A DNA stretch of 64,000 bases from an uncultured Bacilli bacterium. Lineage in GTDB: Bacteria > Bacillota_I > Bacilli_A > RF39 > UBA660. The notes below the pieces were generated by a model that was not told the origin of the DNA, did no database searches, and was given only the letters and a program-made list of their open reading frames with translations. The stretch is taken from the NCBI GenBank assembly GCA_944350495.1, contig CALVOZ010000003.1, positions 1 through 64,000 of the forward strand. Direction: 5' to 3'. The position numbers and the translations under genes were made by a program. Shown piece by piece: positions 8,648 to 16,693 of the stretch. Numbering within the stretch: position 1 is the first letter of the stretch; each line of letters begins with the position of its first letter.

Positions 8648-9436
8648 ATGAAGAGATTTATAAATGATATCCGAAAATATTGGGATTACATTTTATATCA
8701 AACAAAAGCTGAACTTAAAACTGAAATAATAGACTCTTATTTAGGTTGGATTTGGCTTATATTAGAACCGTTATGTTTTATGTTAATTTATACTTTTTTA
8801 GCCGGTATTGTTTTTGGTTCAAAAACTGAGTATTTTCCTGTTTTTGTATTTGCTGGCTTAGCTATTTGGAACTTTTTTAATAAAACAGTTTCTGCTAGTG
8901 TTAAAATAGTTGCTAGATATAAAGATATTGTTACTAAAGTTTATGTTCCAAAATACGTTTTATTGCTAGTTAGATTATTTGTTAACTTCTTTAAAATGTT
9001 GGTTACTTTTGGCTTATTAATTGTTTTTATGATTTTCTTTAAAGTTCCATTGTCATGGAATATTTTATGGGTTTTTCCTGTTATTTTATGTTCTGTTATT
9101 GTGACATTTGGTGTAAGTAGTATTTTTATGCATTTTGGAGTCTTTATTGATGATTTAGTTAATTTAACTGCTATTGGCTTAAAGTTTATGTTCTACTTAT
9201 CAGGTATTTTTTATGATATCAGTGCTAAAGTTCCGGCACCATATAACAATGTTTTATTATGTTGTAATCCAATGGCTTTCTTAATTACAACTTTTAGAAA
9301 TGGGTTATTATATTCTACAGGTGCAGATATATTAGTTTTATTTATTTGGTTTGTTATAGGAATTATCCTATCTATCATTGGTATTAGAACTATTTATAAA
9401 TATGAAAATACATATGTAAAGGTGATGAGAGGATAA
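8648..9436 (+). CDS. ABC-2 type polysaccharide/teichoic acid exporter, permease
   Basis: The 262-residue protein has an N-terminal amphipathic stretch (IRKYWDYILYQTKAEL) and six membrane helices in the order typical of the TagG/Wzm/RfbA family. The motif SYLGWIWLILEPL and the segment AGLAIWNFF are characteristic of this family. With the ATPase encoded next to it, it should flip or export an undecaprenyl-linked cell-wall polymer or another polysaccharide. The ATPase gene begins on the last base of its stop codon (TAATG), so the two are translationally coupled. GAGGAG precedes the ATG. The polymer cannot be named because no glycan synthesis genes sit in the operon. Confidence 0.88.
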   Translation: MKRFINDIRKYWDYILYQTKAELKTEIIDSYLGWIWLILEPLCFMLIYTFLAGIVFGSKTEYFPVFVFAGLAIWNFFNKTVSASVKIVARYKDIVTKVYVPKYVLLLVRLFVNFFKMLVTFGLLIVFMIFFKVPLSWNILWVFPVILCSVIVTFGVSSIFMHFGVFIDDLVNLTAIGLKFMFYLSGIFYDISAKVPAPYNNVLLCCNPMAFLITTFRNGLLYSTGADILVLFIWFVIGIILSIIGIRTIYKYENTYVKVMRG

Positions 9437-10176
9437 TGAAGAAAAAAAGAGAAATTGCCATAACAATTGAAGATTTACACATTTATTATAAAGATATAAA
9501 AAGATTTTCTATTAAAAAGAATGGCTTATCAGGACTTAATGCAACTACTTTTAAAGCTGTAAAAGGAATTTCTTTTGAAATTGAAAAAGGGGAAATAGTT
9601 GGTATTTGCGGTAAAAATGGGAGTGGTAAATCTACTACTTTAAGAGCTATTGCTGGTATTTTTTCACCTGACCATGGGAAGATTGATTTACATGGTAATT
9701 CAATTTCATTACTATCTATTGGAGTAGGATTTCAAAGGAGTTTAACTGGTTATGAAAATATTTTCTTATCAGGTATGCTACTAGGATTTAAAAGAAAAGA
9801 TATTGAAAAGAAAGTTGATGAAATAATTGAATTTTCGGAACTTGGAAACGCCGTTTATAAACCAGTTAGAAGTTATTCTTCTGGAATGTATTCTAAGTTA
9901 GCTTTTGCAATTACAGCTATTTTAGAAACTGATATTATGCTTATAGATGAAGTATTTAGTGTTGGTGACATTAAATTTAAAGAGAAAAGTTACAATAAAA
10001 TGAAAGAACTTATCAATGATGAAAATAGAACTGTTATTATTGTATCACATAGTAGTAAGGCTTTAAGAGAATTATGTAATCGTGTTATTTGGTTACATGA
10101 TGGACAAATTAAAGAAATTGGTCCTGCTGATGAAGTTGTTACTCATTATGAAAAGTTTATGATGGAAGAAGCTTAA
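9436..10176 (+). CDS. ABC-2 type polysaccharide/teichoic acid exporter, ATP-binding protein
   Basis: A 246-residue ABC ATPase of the TagH/Wzt type: Walker A GKNGSGKST near residue 60, signature YSSGMYSKLAF near 149, Walker B DIMLIDEVFSVGD near 171, and switch His in IVSHSS. The subfamily's usual opening region (KGISFEIEKGEIVGICG) and the long segment before it are present. It stops right after the nucleotide-binding domain and so lacks the C-terminal carbohydrate-binding or sensor domain found in some Wzt and TagH proteins, as expected for a length near 250. Its stop lies inside the terminator hairpin that closes the operon. Confidence 0.9.
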   Translation: MKKKREIAITIEDLHIYYKDIKRFSIKKNGLSGLNATTFKAVKGISFEIEKGEIVGICGKNGSGKSTTLRAIAGIFSPDHGKIDLHGNSISLLSIGVGFQRSLTGYENIFLSGMLLGFKRKDIEKKVDEIIEFSELGNAVYKPVRSYSSGMYSKLAFAITAILETDIMLIDEVFSVGDIKFKEKSYNKMKELINDENRTVIIVSHSSKALRELCNRVIWLHDGQIKEIGPADEVVTHYEKFMMEEA

Positions 10177-10194
10177 AGAAACCTTTAAGCTTTT
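10169..10194 (+). terminator. Intrinsic terminator overlapping the exporter ATPase stop
   Basis: AAGCTTAAAG pairs perfectly with CTTTAAGCTT around AAAC, followed by TTTT. The stem includes the stop codon. Confidence 0.8.
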
Positions 10195-10206
10195 AATTTG
10201 CATAAC

Positions 10207-10235
10207 TTTACTTACTAATTATATTATGTTAGAAT
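10207..10235 (+). promoter_or_regulatory. Promoter of the acyltransferase gene
   Basis: TTTACT at 10207-10212, a 17-base spacer, and TAGAAT at 10230-10235 with a TG extension. It covers the upstream ATG at 10226, which excludes that codon as the start of the following gene. Confidence 0.55.
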
Positions 10236-10255
10236 ATAAACTGTTGGTGAGAAAT

Positions 10256-11248
10256 ATGATAAAAAATCCTTTTTTGGGAAGAATAAAACATTTGAATGTA
10301 TACAACTTTACATCGAAAGAAGGGTTAGTTTTAAGGCGCTATATTAATCCGCTTTTTCGTAATATTTTAAAAATGGCAATTAAGCGAAAAGTGTTTATTC
10401 ATCCTTTTCCCAATTCTAAAAGTGAAATTTATAATGGAAAGTCTCCATATCCTAAATTAGAAAAAGGTACTCCATATATTTTTGCATCTACGCATTCTTT
10501 TGATGAAGATATTATTGCTTCGTTAGCTAATATAGACCGCCATGCTTATGTTTTGATAGGAACAACTGATCAAGTAGATTATAATCCTCAAATGTATGCG
10601 GCTTGGCTTAATGGCATTATATATGTTGATAGATTGGATCCAGTAAGCCGTAAAGAAGCTTTACTAAAAATGCAATATGTTTTAGACCACGGAAGTAGTG
10701 TTTTAGTTTTTCCAGAAGGTGGCTGGAATAATACTGAAAATTTATTAGTCCAAGAATTATTTGCTAGCCCATACATTTTATCAAAAAATACTGGCTGTCA
10801 AGTTGTTCCTATTGTAGCTTTTAATGAACACGATTCGAAAGAAATTCATATGACTTTTGGGGAACCACTAGATTTAGGAAAGTTGGAAAAGCAAGAGGCT
10901 TTAACAATTTTAAGGGATTCGATGGCTACTGGAATGTACAGTATGATTGAAAATTATTCAACTCCTATAATTAGAAGTGAATTAACTGGCGATATACATC
11001 TTCATTATATGCAAGCTCGTGCAAAAGAATATTTAAGAGTAAATTGGTCAACAGATGTGTGGGATGAAGAGTTAACTGTATATCATAATAAAAAGACTGT
11101 TTATGCTAGGGATGTTTGGCAGGTGTTTGCCAATGTCAAAGTTACACCGCAAAACGCCAAAATTATTGTTCCTATTTTAAAACAAATAGAGGAATACGAT
11201 CGATATGATTTTAAAAAATATATGAAAGCTCATTGGAAGGAAAGGTAA
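10256..11248 (+). CDS. PlsC-like glycerolipid acyltransferase
   Basis: The protein has 330 residues from the ATG at 10256, which has GGTGAG four bases upstream; the in-frame ATG at 10226 falls inside the -10 region of the promoter. The 1-acyl-glycerol-3-phosphate acyltransferase pattern is visible: THSFDED (H-x4-D), a GIIYVDR block, VFPEGGWNN (the FPEG motif) and QVVPIVAF. A C-terminal extension of about 100 residues with YLRVNWSTDVWDEE is longer than in small PlsC proteins. It should acylate lysophosphatidate or a related glycolipid at the membrane surface. The preceding polysaccharide exporter ends in a terminator, so it is a separate unit. Confidence 0.82.
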   Translation: MIKNPFLGRIKHLNVYNFTSKEGLVLRRYINPLFRNILKMAIKRKVFIHPFPNSKSEIYNGKSPYPKLEKGTPYIFASTHSFDEDIIASLANIDRHAYVLIGTTDQVDYNPQMYAAWLNGIIYVDRLDPVSRKEALLKMQYVLDHGSSVLVFPEGGWNNTENLLVQELFASPYILSKNTGCQVVPIVAFNEHDSKEIHMTFGEPLDLGKLEKQEALTILRDSMATGMYSMIENYSTPIIRSELTGDIHLHYMQARAKEYLRVNWSTDVWDEELTVYHNKKTVYARDVWQVFANVKVTPQNAKIIVPILKQIEEYDRYDFKKYMKAHWKER

Positions 11249-11316
11249 ATTAAATTTTAGATATTTATCTTTTTTTTAGTTTTTGTTATACTATATTAAG
11301 ATAGTAGGTGATTGTA

Positions 11317-13239
11317 GTGTCAGTTGAATTTGAAATGCCGTTAGTTTCTTTAATTTTTGTATCAATGTTGATTATTGTTTATGCAAGCAAGAAGAAAGTT
11401 AAATTGGTAGAAAATAGGTATTACGAAATTATTTTGGGAGCTTCTTTTATTGAATCGTTAATTGGTACAATAGCACATTTGATATGTGCTATAGAAGGAA
11501 TCGATGCTTTGCAAACAAATTTTTATGTTCAATTATTTAATTGGATGAATCGTTTTATGGCTACTGCTTTTATTGTAGTTTTAGCATCTTTATTTTGTTA
11601 TATTTTATATATAAGTTATGAATCTATTCAAAAAAAATATCATATTTTAGATTATTCATTAGCTGGATTTTGTATTTTATCTTTCATTATTTTACTGTTC
11701 TTTAATGTAGAAATATATTCAATTGGAATGGTAACTAATGTTAGAGGTGGTATTGTAGATGTTGGCTATACAATTGCTTCTTGTTTAATGACATTATCGA
11801 TGGTTGTAACTTTATTTAATATTAAAAAATTTGACCGCCGTTATATTACTATTTTCTTAGTTTTGGGTATGCTTGCTTTATTTTATTTTTTAACTTTGTA
11901 TTTTCCAGCTTTAATTATTTATGACTTTATTTTAGCAATTCTTTGTTATACAATGTATTTTACGATTGAAAACCCCGATTTGCGTATGATTAATCAACTC
12001 AATGAGGCTAAAGATATTGCAGAGAAGGCTAATATGGCTAAAAGTGATTTTTTATCAAGTATGTCACATGAAATAAGGACCCCTTTAAACGCTATTGTTG
12101 GCTTAAGTGAAGATATTATCAGTTATAGAGCTTGTCTACCTAGTGATGTCATTGATGACGCTGAAGATATTGTAAATGCTTCTAATACATTGTTAGAAAT
12201 TGTAGGTAATATTTTAGATATTAATAAAATTGAGAGTAATAAACTAGAAATAGTTGAATCACAATATAATCTTAAAGAAAGTTTAGAACCTATGATTAAA
12301 GTTTTAAGTACAAGAATAGGTGATAAGCCTATAGATTTAAATGTTAATTTTGCATCTGATCTTCCATATGAATTGTATGGTGATAAAACTCATGTTAAAC
12401 AAATTGTTAATAATTTAGTTAGCAACGCTATTAAATATACCGAAAAAGGACATATTAATATCAATATAAAATGCATTAATAAGGAAGAAAATTGTTTATT
12501 ATTTATTAGCGTAGAAGATACTGGACGTGGTATTAAATCAGAAAATATTAATCGTTTATTTTCTAAATTTGATCGTCTAGATATTGATAGAAATACAACC
12601 ACTGAAGGAACTGGTTTAGGTTTGGCAATTACTAAACGTTTAGTTGAGATGATGAATGGTAAGATTAACGTTGAATCACAATTTGGCAAAGGTTCTATTT
12701 TTATAGTACAGATACCACAAAAAATTAGCAAAAAGGTAAATACTAATGTTAATTCGCATCCATTATCAACAATTTCTGAACCACAAATTGATTATCATAA
12801 TAAGAAGATTTTAATTGTTGATGATAGCGCGTTAAATATTAAAGTTGCAAAAAAGACTTTAGACGAGTTGCATTTCATTATAGATTCGGCATCTAATGGT
12901 CAAGAATGCCTTGATTTAATACATTCTGGTAAAAGTTATGATTTAATTTTAATGGATATAATGATGCCTGTTATGAGTGGAGAAACAGCATTTCAAGAGT
13001 TAAAGAAAATTCCAGGCTTTAATACACCAGTAATAGCGCTTACAGCTGATGCAGTTACAGGGTCTAAAGAAAGATATTTAGCGAGTGGATTTGCTGATTA
13101 CATTGCTAAACCATTTAATAAGGTTCAAATTAAAGAAAAATTAGATAATATCTTTAGAGAAGATAAAAATGAAGTGGTTGACAGATTTAAAGATGTTCCT
13201 GTTCATGTAATTGTTGATAAACAAGAAAAAGAGATTTAG
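11317..13239 (+). CDS. Hybrid sensor histidine kinase with receiver domain
   Basis: The protein has 640 residues from the GTG at 11317, which has AGGTGA a few bases upstream; the in-frame GTG at 11308 overlaps that site. Six or seven membrane helices fill residues 1-220. The HisKA phosphoacceptor is [12 protein letters not shown] (His251), followed by a HATPase domain with [19 protein letters not shown] and GTGLGLAI, then a REC domain with IVDDS and phospho-Asp547 in LILMDIMMP, and KPF near the end. No response regulator or diguanylate cyclase gene is adjacent, so its output is unknown; the REC domain may act in phosphotransfer to a distant HPt protein. The extracytoplasmic loops are short, so it may sense membrane state. 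Confidence 0.9.
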   Translation: MSVEFEMPLVSLIFVSMLIIVYASKKKVKLVENRYYEIILGASFIESLIGTIAHLICAIEGIDALQTNFYVQLFNWMNRFMATAFIVVLASLFCYILYISYESIQKKYHILDYSLAGFCILSFIILLFFNVEIYSIGMVTNVRGGIVDVGYTIASCLMTLSMVVTLFNIKKFDRRYITIFLVLGMLALFYFLTLYFPALIIYDFILAILCYTMYFTIENPDLRMINQLNEAKDIAEKANMAKSDFLSSMSHEIRTPLNAIVGLSEDIISYRACLPSDVIDDAEDIVNASNTLLEIVGNILDINKIESNKLEIVESQYNLKESLEPMIKVLSTRIGDKPIDLNVNFASDLPYELYGDKTHVKQIVNNLVSNAIKYTEKGHININIKCINKEENCLLFISVEDTGRGIKSENINRLFSKFDRLDIDRNTTTEGTGLGLAITKRLVEMMNGKINVESQFGKGSIFIVQIPQKISKKVNTNVNSHPLSTISEPQIDYHNKKILIVDDSALNIKVAKKTLDELHFIIDSASNGQECLDLIHSGKSYDLILMDIMMPVMSGETAFQELKKIPGFNTPVIALTADAVTGSKERYLASGFADYIAKPFNKVQIKEKLDNIFREDKNEVVDRFKDVPVHVIVDKQEKEI

Positions 13240-13250
13240 TAATCTCTTTT
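13226..13250. terminator. Bidirectional terminator between kinase and DUF192 genes
   Basis: AAAAGAGATT pairs with AATCTCTTTT around TAGT. It serves two convergent genes and contains the kinase stop codon. Confidence 0.75.
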
Positions 13251-13533
13251 AAAATTCTATTAAATCTTTAATTTTATATTTATGTGTGTTAATTGGATAT
13301 TCTAATGTATAATAGACTTTTTTCTTTGGTAAAATAATCCGCCATGGTTTAATATTGTTAAATATGTAAATTACTCTTTTATTCTTGTCTAACATGATAA
13401 CATCAATGCTTACTTTCATAAAAAATGTATGAATACTATTACATTTTGGAAAACAAAGTATATTTTTAATATTATTTTTGAAACAGTTACCAAGTAAGCG
13501 ATCTTTAAATTTGTTACATATTTTTATATCCAT
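13249..13533 (-). CDS. DUF192 family protein
   Basis: The 94-residue protein matches the DUF192 pattern: LCFPKCNSIHTFFMKVSID near the middle, then VIMLDKNKRVIYI, IKPWRI and a YTLEYP end (usual form MxTPxxxMxFPIDxxFLD...VLELPAG). It has no signal peptide, so it should act in the cytoplasm or start as a trimmed version of the exported form. DUF192 genes often lie beside Tad pilus genes in Gram-positive bacteria, and here it sits divergently next to the Flp pilin gene, which supports a pilus-linked role. Its biochemical function is not known. Confidence 0.75.
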   Translation of the reverse strand: MDIKICNKFKDRLLGNCFKNNIKNILCFPKCNSIHTFFMKVSIDVIMLDKNKRVIYIFNNIKPWRIILPKKKVYYTLEYPINTHKYKIKDLIEF

Positions 13534-13606
13534 AATCTCACCTAATTAATTATAACATAATTGACAAATAATGATAAAAAATATATACTGATAGTGGTGA
13601 TTTCTT

Positions 13607-13795
13607 ATGAATATAAAGGGACAAGCTTTGTTAGAATATTTACTTATTGTAGCGGTTATTGGTGTTTTTGTAATATTCTTTTTTACTGCCTTCGGTGGAT
13701 TTGTTAAAGATCAATTTACGAGCATGGCTTGTGACTTATTAGGTAAGGAATACGTGGCTGGCGAAGTAGAAGGTCAAGGAAAATGCGTTGATTAA
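13607..13795 (+). CDS. flp: Flp-type pilin (Tad pilus major subunit)
   Basis: The 62-residue prepilin has a very short leader, MNIKG, and then QALLEYLLIVAVIG, which matches the Flp rule of Gly/xxxxGluTyr with cleavage after Gly5 and Glu at +5, followed by a hydrophobic helix. The mature pilin is about 57 residues, the usual size for Flp. Two cysteines (one in MACDLL, one in GKCVD) could form a disulfide in the exported tail. The gene is closed by a strong terminator before the rest of the tad genes, so pilin may be transcribed in excess. No prepilin peptidase gene is in the window. Confidence 0.88.
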   Translation: MNIKGQALLEYLLIVAVIGVFVIFFFTAFGGFVKDQFTSMACDLLGKEYVAGEVEGQGKCVD

Positions 13796-13821
13796 ATGAT
13801 AAATTATTTATCATTTTTTTT
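13794..13821 (+). terminator. Intrinsic terminator between flp and the tad operon
   Basis: AAATGATAAA pairs perfectly with TTTATCATTT around TTA, followed by a T run. It separates the pilin from downstream genes, which have an extended -10 (TGTTATAAT) near 13850. Confidence 0.8.
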
Positions 13822-13887
13822 GTGCTTAGGTATCTTTTTTCAATATATTTTGTTATAATTATTTATAAGGTATGAGGGTGTGATGAG

Positions 13888-14226
13888 ATGCTGAATAAAA
13901 AAGGACAAGCTTTAATAGAATTTATTATCATTTTACCAATATTTTTAATTTTAGTAATGGGAATATTTGATTTTGGTAATATTATGTATCAAAGATATAA
14001 ATTGGAAAATAGTGTTGATTATATATCAGAATTATACGAGAATGATATTCAAGATAACTTAAAAATTTATCTTGAAAATAACTCAATTGAAATGTATACA
14101 AAATTAGAAGAAGACTATGCTGTACTTGAATTAAATAAAAAAGTTGATGTAATCACTCCAGGATTAAATTTAATCTTAGGTGATGAAATTGTTTTAAAAA
14201 CTTCTAAAGTTATTTATGAGGGATAA
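13888..14226 (+). CDS. tadE: TadE-like pseudopilin
   Basis: The 112-residue protein has a class III-type leader, MLNKKG, then QALIEFIIILPIFLILVMG, the TadE motif in which Glu at +5 is followed by a membrane helix. The extracytoplasmic part is short and rich in Glu, Leu and Ile. In Tad systems TadE and TadF are minor pseudopilins needed for pilus assembly, probably processed by the same peptidase as Flp. The stop overlaps the region of the next gene's ribosome site (GAGGGA), giving tight coupling. Its ~110 residues are shorter than the 150-190 usual in proteobacteria. Confidence 0.82.
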   Translation: MLNKKGQALIEFIIILPIFLILVMGIFDFGNIMYQRYKLENSVDYISELYENDIQDNLKIYLENNSIEMYTKLEEDYAVLELNKKVDVITPGLNLILGDEIVLKTSKVIYEG

Positions 14227-14227
14227 T

Positions 14228-14602
14228 ATGAATAATAGAGGTCAGACATTAGTATTATTTTTGATTGTTATCCCTGTCATTATTTTTTTATTTATTTGCT
14301 TCTATCAAATAGGAATGATGAAAATAGAAGAAAAAAAGATAATTGGTACTATTGAAGAAGCTTTAGAATACGGAGTTCAAAATCTAGAAAATGAATATGT
14401 ATATATGAAAATTGAGGAAATAATTACTGATGGTAGTGATTTAGTTAATGATGAAGATATTGAAGTTACCGTTGGTTATGATGAAATAAACATTATTGTT
14501 GAAGTTGATTTTAATACAATTTTAGTTTCTAATGAAATTGTATTTGATTACACTGGAAGATTGATTAATGGCGAATTAGAAATCGTGGAGAATAGGGGTT
14601 GA
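14228..14602 (+). CDS. TadF/TadG-like pseudopilin
   Basis: The protein has 124 residues from the ATG at 14228, which has GAGGGA close upstream; the in-frame ATG at 14216 lies inside that ribosome site and the preceding gene. It has the leader MNNRG, then QTLVLFLIVIPVIIFLF, the same signal-plus-helix layout as TadE but with Leu and Phe in place of Glu-Phe/Tyr (no Glu at +5). That loss fits a minor TadF/G-type subunit that may not be processed in the same way. The rest is an acidic extracytoplasmic domain. It is followed at once by tadZ. Confidence 0.7.
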   Translation: MNNRGQTLVLFLIVIPVIIFLFICFYQIGMMKIEEKKIIGTIEEALEYGVQNLENEYVYMKIEEIITDGSDLVNDEDIEVTVGYDEINIIVEVDFNTILVSNEIVFDYTGRLINGELEIVENRG

Positions 14603-14606
14603 TAAA

Positions 14607-15359
14607 ATGAAGAAAGCAAAAATTTTTACAATAACTTCAGTGAGTGGTGGAACTGGAAAAACTACAACATTATTAAATTTAGCTGCAACATATGCAGTAA
14701 ATGGAAAGAGAGTATTAATTATTGATATGGATTTGGCGGCTGGGGATATAGCAGCTCGCTTGGATGTCGAATTTGATAAAGATATTTATCACTGCTATGA
14801 AGATATAACTAATCATACCTTTGATAAGATAGAAGATTATTTATATTCTTACGTAGATGGAATAGATATTATTCCCGCACCTAAGGATCCTCGAGATGCA
14901 GGCAAGATTGACCCTTCGTTTTTGAGTTTCCTCCTATCTAAAGTTACATTAAAGTACGATGTAATTTTAGTTGATTCAAATCATTTATTAACTAAGATAA
15001 ATTTAGTTATGTTTGATTACAGTGATAAAATTTTATATGTTATTAACAATGAATCAATGAATTTAAAAGGGCTTCGCACAATGGTAGCAATATTTGAAGA
15101 TATGGAATCTAATAAAATGCGTGTAATTTTAAATGATTCAAAGGATCCTCATTTAGGGCTTTATTCGATATCTGATATAAAAAATATTACAAAGGCAAGT
15201 ATTGACTATCGAATACCAAAATCATTTTATATGAAGCATTATGATCACGATACTATGAATGGTCATATAGCGCTTATAAGTGAAAAGAAAAGAAATAAAT
15301 ATAAAAGAGCTAATAAAGTGTTTGAAAGTATGGCAGTTGCTCTATTAAAGGAGGATTAA
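14607..15359 (+). CDS. tadZ: TadZ/CpaE-like MinD/ParA family ATPase
   Basis: A 250-residue P-loop ATPase with the deviant Walker A SVSGGTGKTTT near residue 11-21 and the DMDLAAGD segment near 42, where the second metal-binding Asp sits. TadZ proteins mark the pole or membrane site at which the Tad pilus machine assembles. The usual N-terminal atypical receiver domain of CpaE/TadZ is missing, so this is a minimal ATPase-only version. Its stop is one base before the tadA start, with GGAGG in between, so the two are coupled. Confidence 0.82.
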   Translation: MKKAKIFTITSVSGGTGKTTTLLNLAATYAVNGKRVLIIDMDLAAGDIAARLDVEFDKDIYHCYEDITNHTFDKIEDYLYSYVDGIDIIPAPKDPRDAGKIDPSFLSFLLSKVTLKYDVILVDSNHLLTKINLVMFDYSDKILYVINNESMNLKGLRTMVAIFEDMESNKMRVILNDSKDPHLGLYSISDIKNITKASIDYRIPKSFYMKHYDHDTMNGHIALISEKKRNKYKRANKVFESMAVALLKED

Positions 15360-15360
15360 T

Positions 15361-16680
15361 ATGGCTAAAAAGTTTGTTGAAGAATTTGGTGTAGATTTAA
15401 CTGCTGATGAATTAGTTGATATTAATGATTATGAAGCATTTGAAAATAAAGAATTACTTGATTCTTTAAGGAATAAAATTATTCAAGGCTTAATTGATAG
15501 AAATCTAGAAGAATTATCTATATTTGCAATTCGTGAAGAAGTAGATAAAGTTGTTGAAGGATACGATATTTCAATTATTGAAAGAAGCTTTCTTTATAAT
15601 TTAATTGAAAATGAAGTAAATGGTTATGGACCAATTACTGAATTACTTAATGATCCAAATGTTACAGAAATTATGGTTAATGGACGTGATGAAGTTTACG
15701 TTGAAATAGATGGTAAAATCATACGTGACTATACTATTTCATTTATTAATGATTCACATATTGTTCGCACTATTCAAAAATTAATTCAACCTTTAGGACG
15801 TACAATTGATACGGCTAATCCTATGGTTGACGCAAGACTGGAAGATGGTTCAAGATTAAATGCTGTTTTAGAACCACTATCTTTAAAAGGTCCAATATTA
15901 ACTATTCGTAAATTTAAAAAAGAGTTGGCTAATATTGAAGATTTTTTAAGAAATGGTGCTTTAACTCCATATATGGCAAGATTTTTAGAGGCTTGCGTTA
16001 AAGCAAAATTAAACATAATTATCTGCGGTGGTACTGGTAGTGGTAAAACCACTTTATTAAACATTTTATCATCATTTATTAATACTGATGAACGTATTAT
16101 TACTATTGAAGATGCTGCAGAATTACAATTAAAACAAGAACATGTAATTCCATTGGAGACAAGAAACGCTAATTATGAAGGTGAAGGAGCTATTACTATT
16201 CGTGATTTAGTTATTAATTCACTTCGTATGCGTCCAGATCGGATTATTGTTGGTGAAGTTAGAGGACAAGAAGCGTTTGACATGATTCAAGCTATGAATA
16301 CGGGACATGATGGATCGATGACTACAATGCATGCAAATGGTTGTCCTGATGCTTTAAATCGTTTGGAAACAATGATTTTAATGGCCGGTATGGAAATTCC
16401 TGTTAAAGCTTTAAGAGAATATATTAAAGATGCGATTAATATCGTTGTTAATATTGAAAGATTAAGTGATGGTAAACGAAGAATTACTAGCATAAGTGAA
16501 GTTTTGGATATTAAAGATGGAGAAATTGTTCTAAGAGAAATTTTCGCTTTTGAAAAGCAAGGCTTAAATGAAAGTGGAGATGTAATGGGAGAATTTATAT
16601 TAAGATCAGATATTCCAAATGTTTATAAAAAGATGAAAGCAATGGGAATTAATGATTTACAAGATATATTTGGAGAATGA
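15361..16680 (+). CDS. tadA: TadA/CpaF pilus assembly ATPase
   Basis: The 439-residue secretion ATPase of the VirB11/PulE superfamily powers Flp pilus extension and, in Caulobacter, also retraction. Walker A GGTGSGKTT lies at residues 223-231, the Asp box in RIITIEDAAELQL, Walker B around DRIIVGEVRGQEAF, and the His box in GSMTTMHAN. The N-terminal domain starts with a predicted helical region and the FIxNPxVTEIMVNG-like segment (PNVTEIMVNG). The length is normal. It ends with TGA and leads into a TadB homologue 13 bases later. Confidence 0.94.
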   Translation: MAKKFVEEFGVDLTADELVDINDYEAFENKELLDSLRNKIIQGLIDRNLEELSIFAIREEVDKVVEGYDISIIERSFLYNLIENEVNGYGPITELLNDPNVTEIMVNGRDEVYVEIDGKIIRDYTISFINDSHIVRTIQKLIQPLGRTIDTANPMVDARLEDGSRLNAVLEPLSLKGPILTIRKFKKELANIEDFLRNGALTPYMARFLEACVKAKLNIIICGGTGSGKTTLLNILSSFINTDERIITIEDAAELQLKQEHVIPLETRNANYEGEGAITIRDLVINSLRMRPDRIIVGEVRGQEAFDMIQAMNTGHDGSMTTMHANGCPDALNRLETMILMAGMEIPVKALREYIKDAINIVVNIERLSDGKRRITSISEVLDIKDGEIVLREIFAFEKQGLNESGDVMGEFILRSDIPNVYKKMKAMGINDLQDIFGE

Positions 16681-16693
16681 GAGGGGATAGTTA

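Noticed and set aside
14216-14228. Earlier ATG start for the second pseudopilin
   Set aside because: That ATG lies within the preceding gene and inside the GAGGGA ribosome site used by the ATG at 14228, and would put charged residues before the leader.
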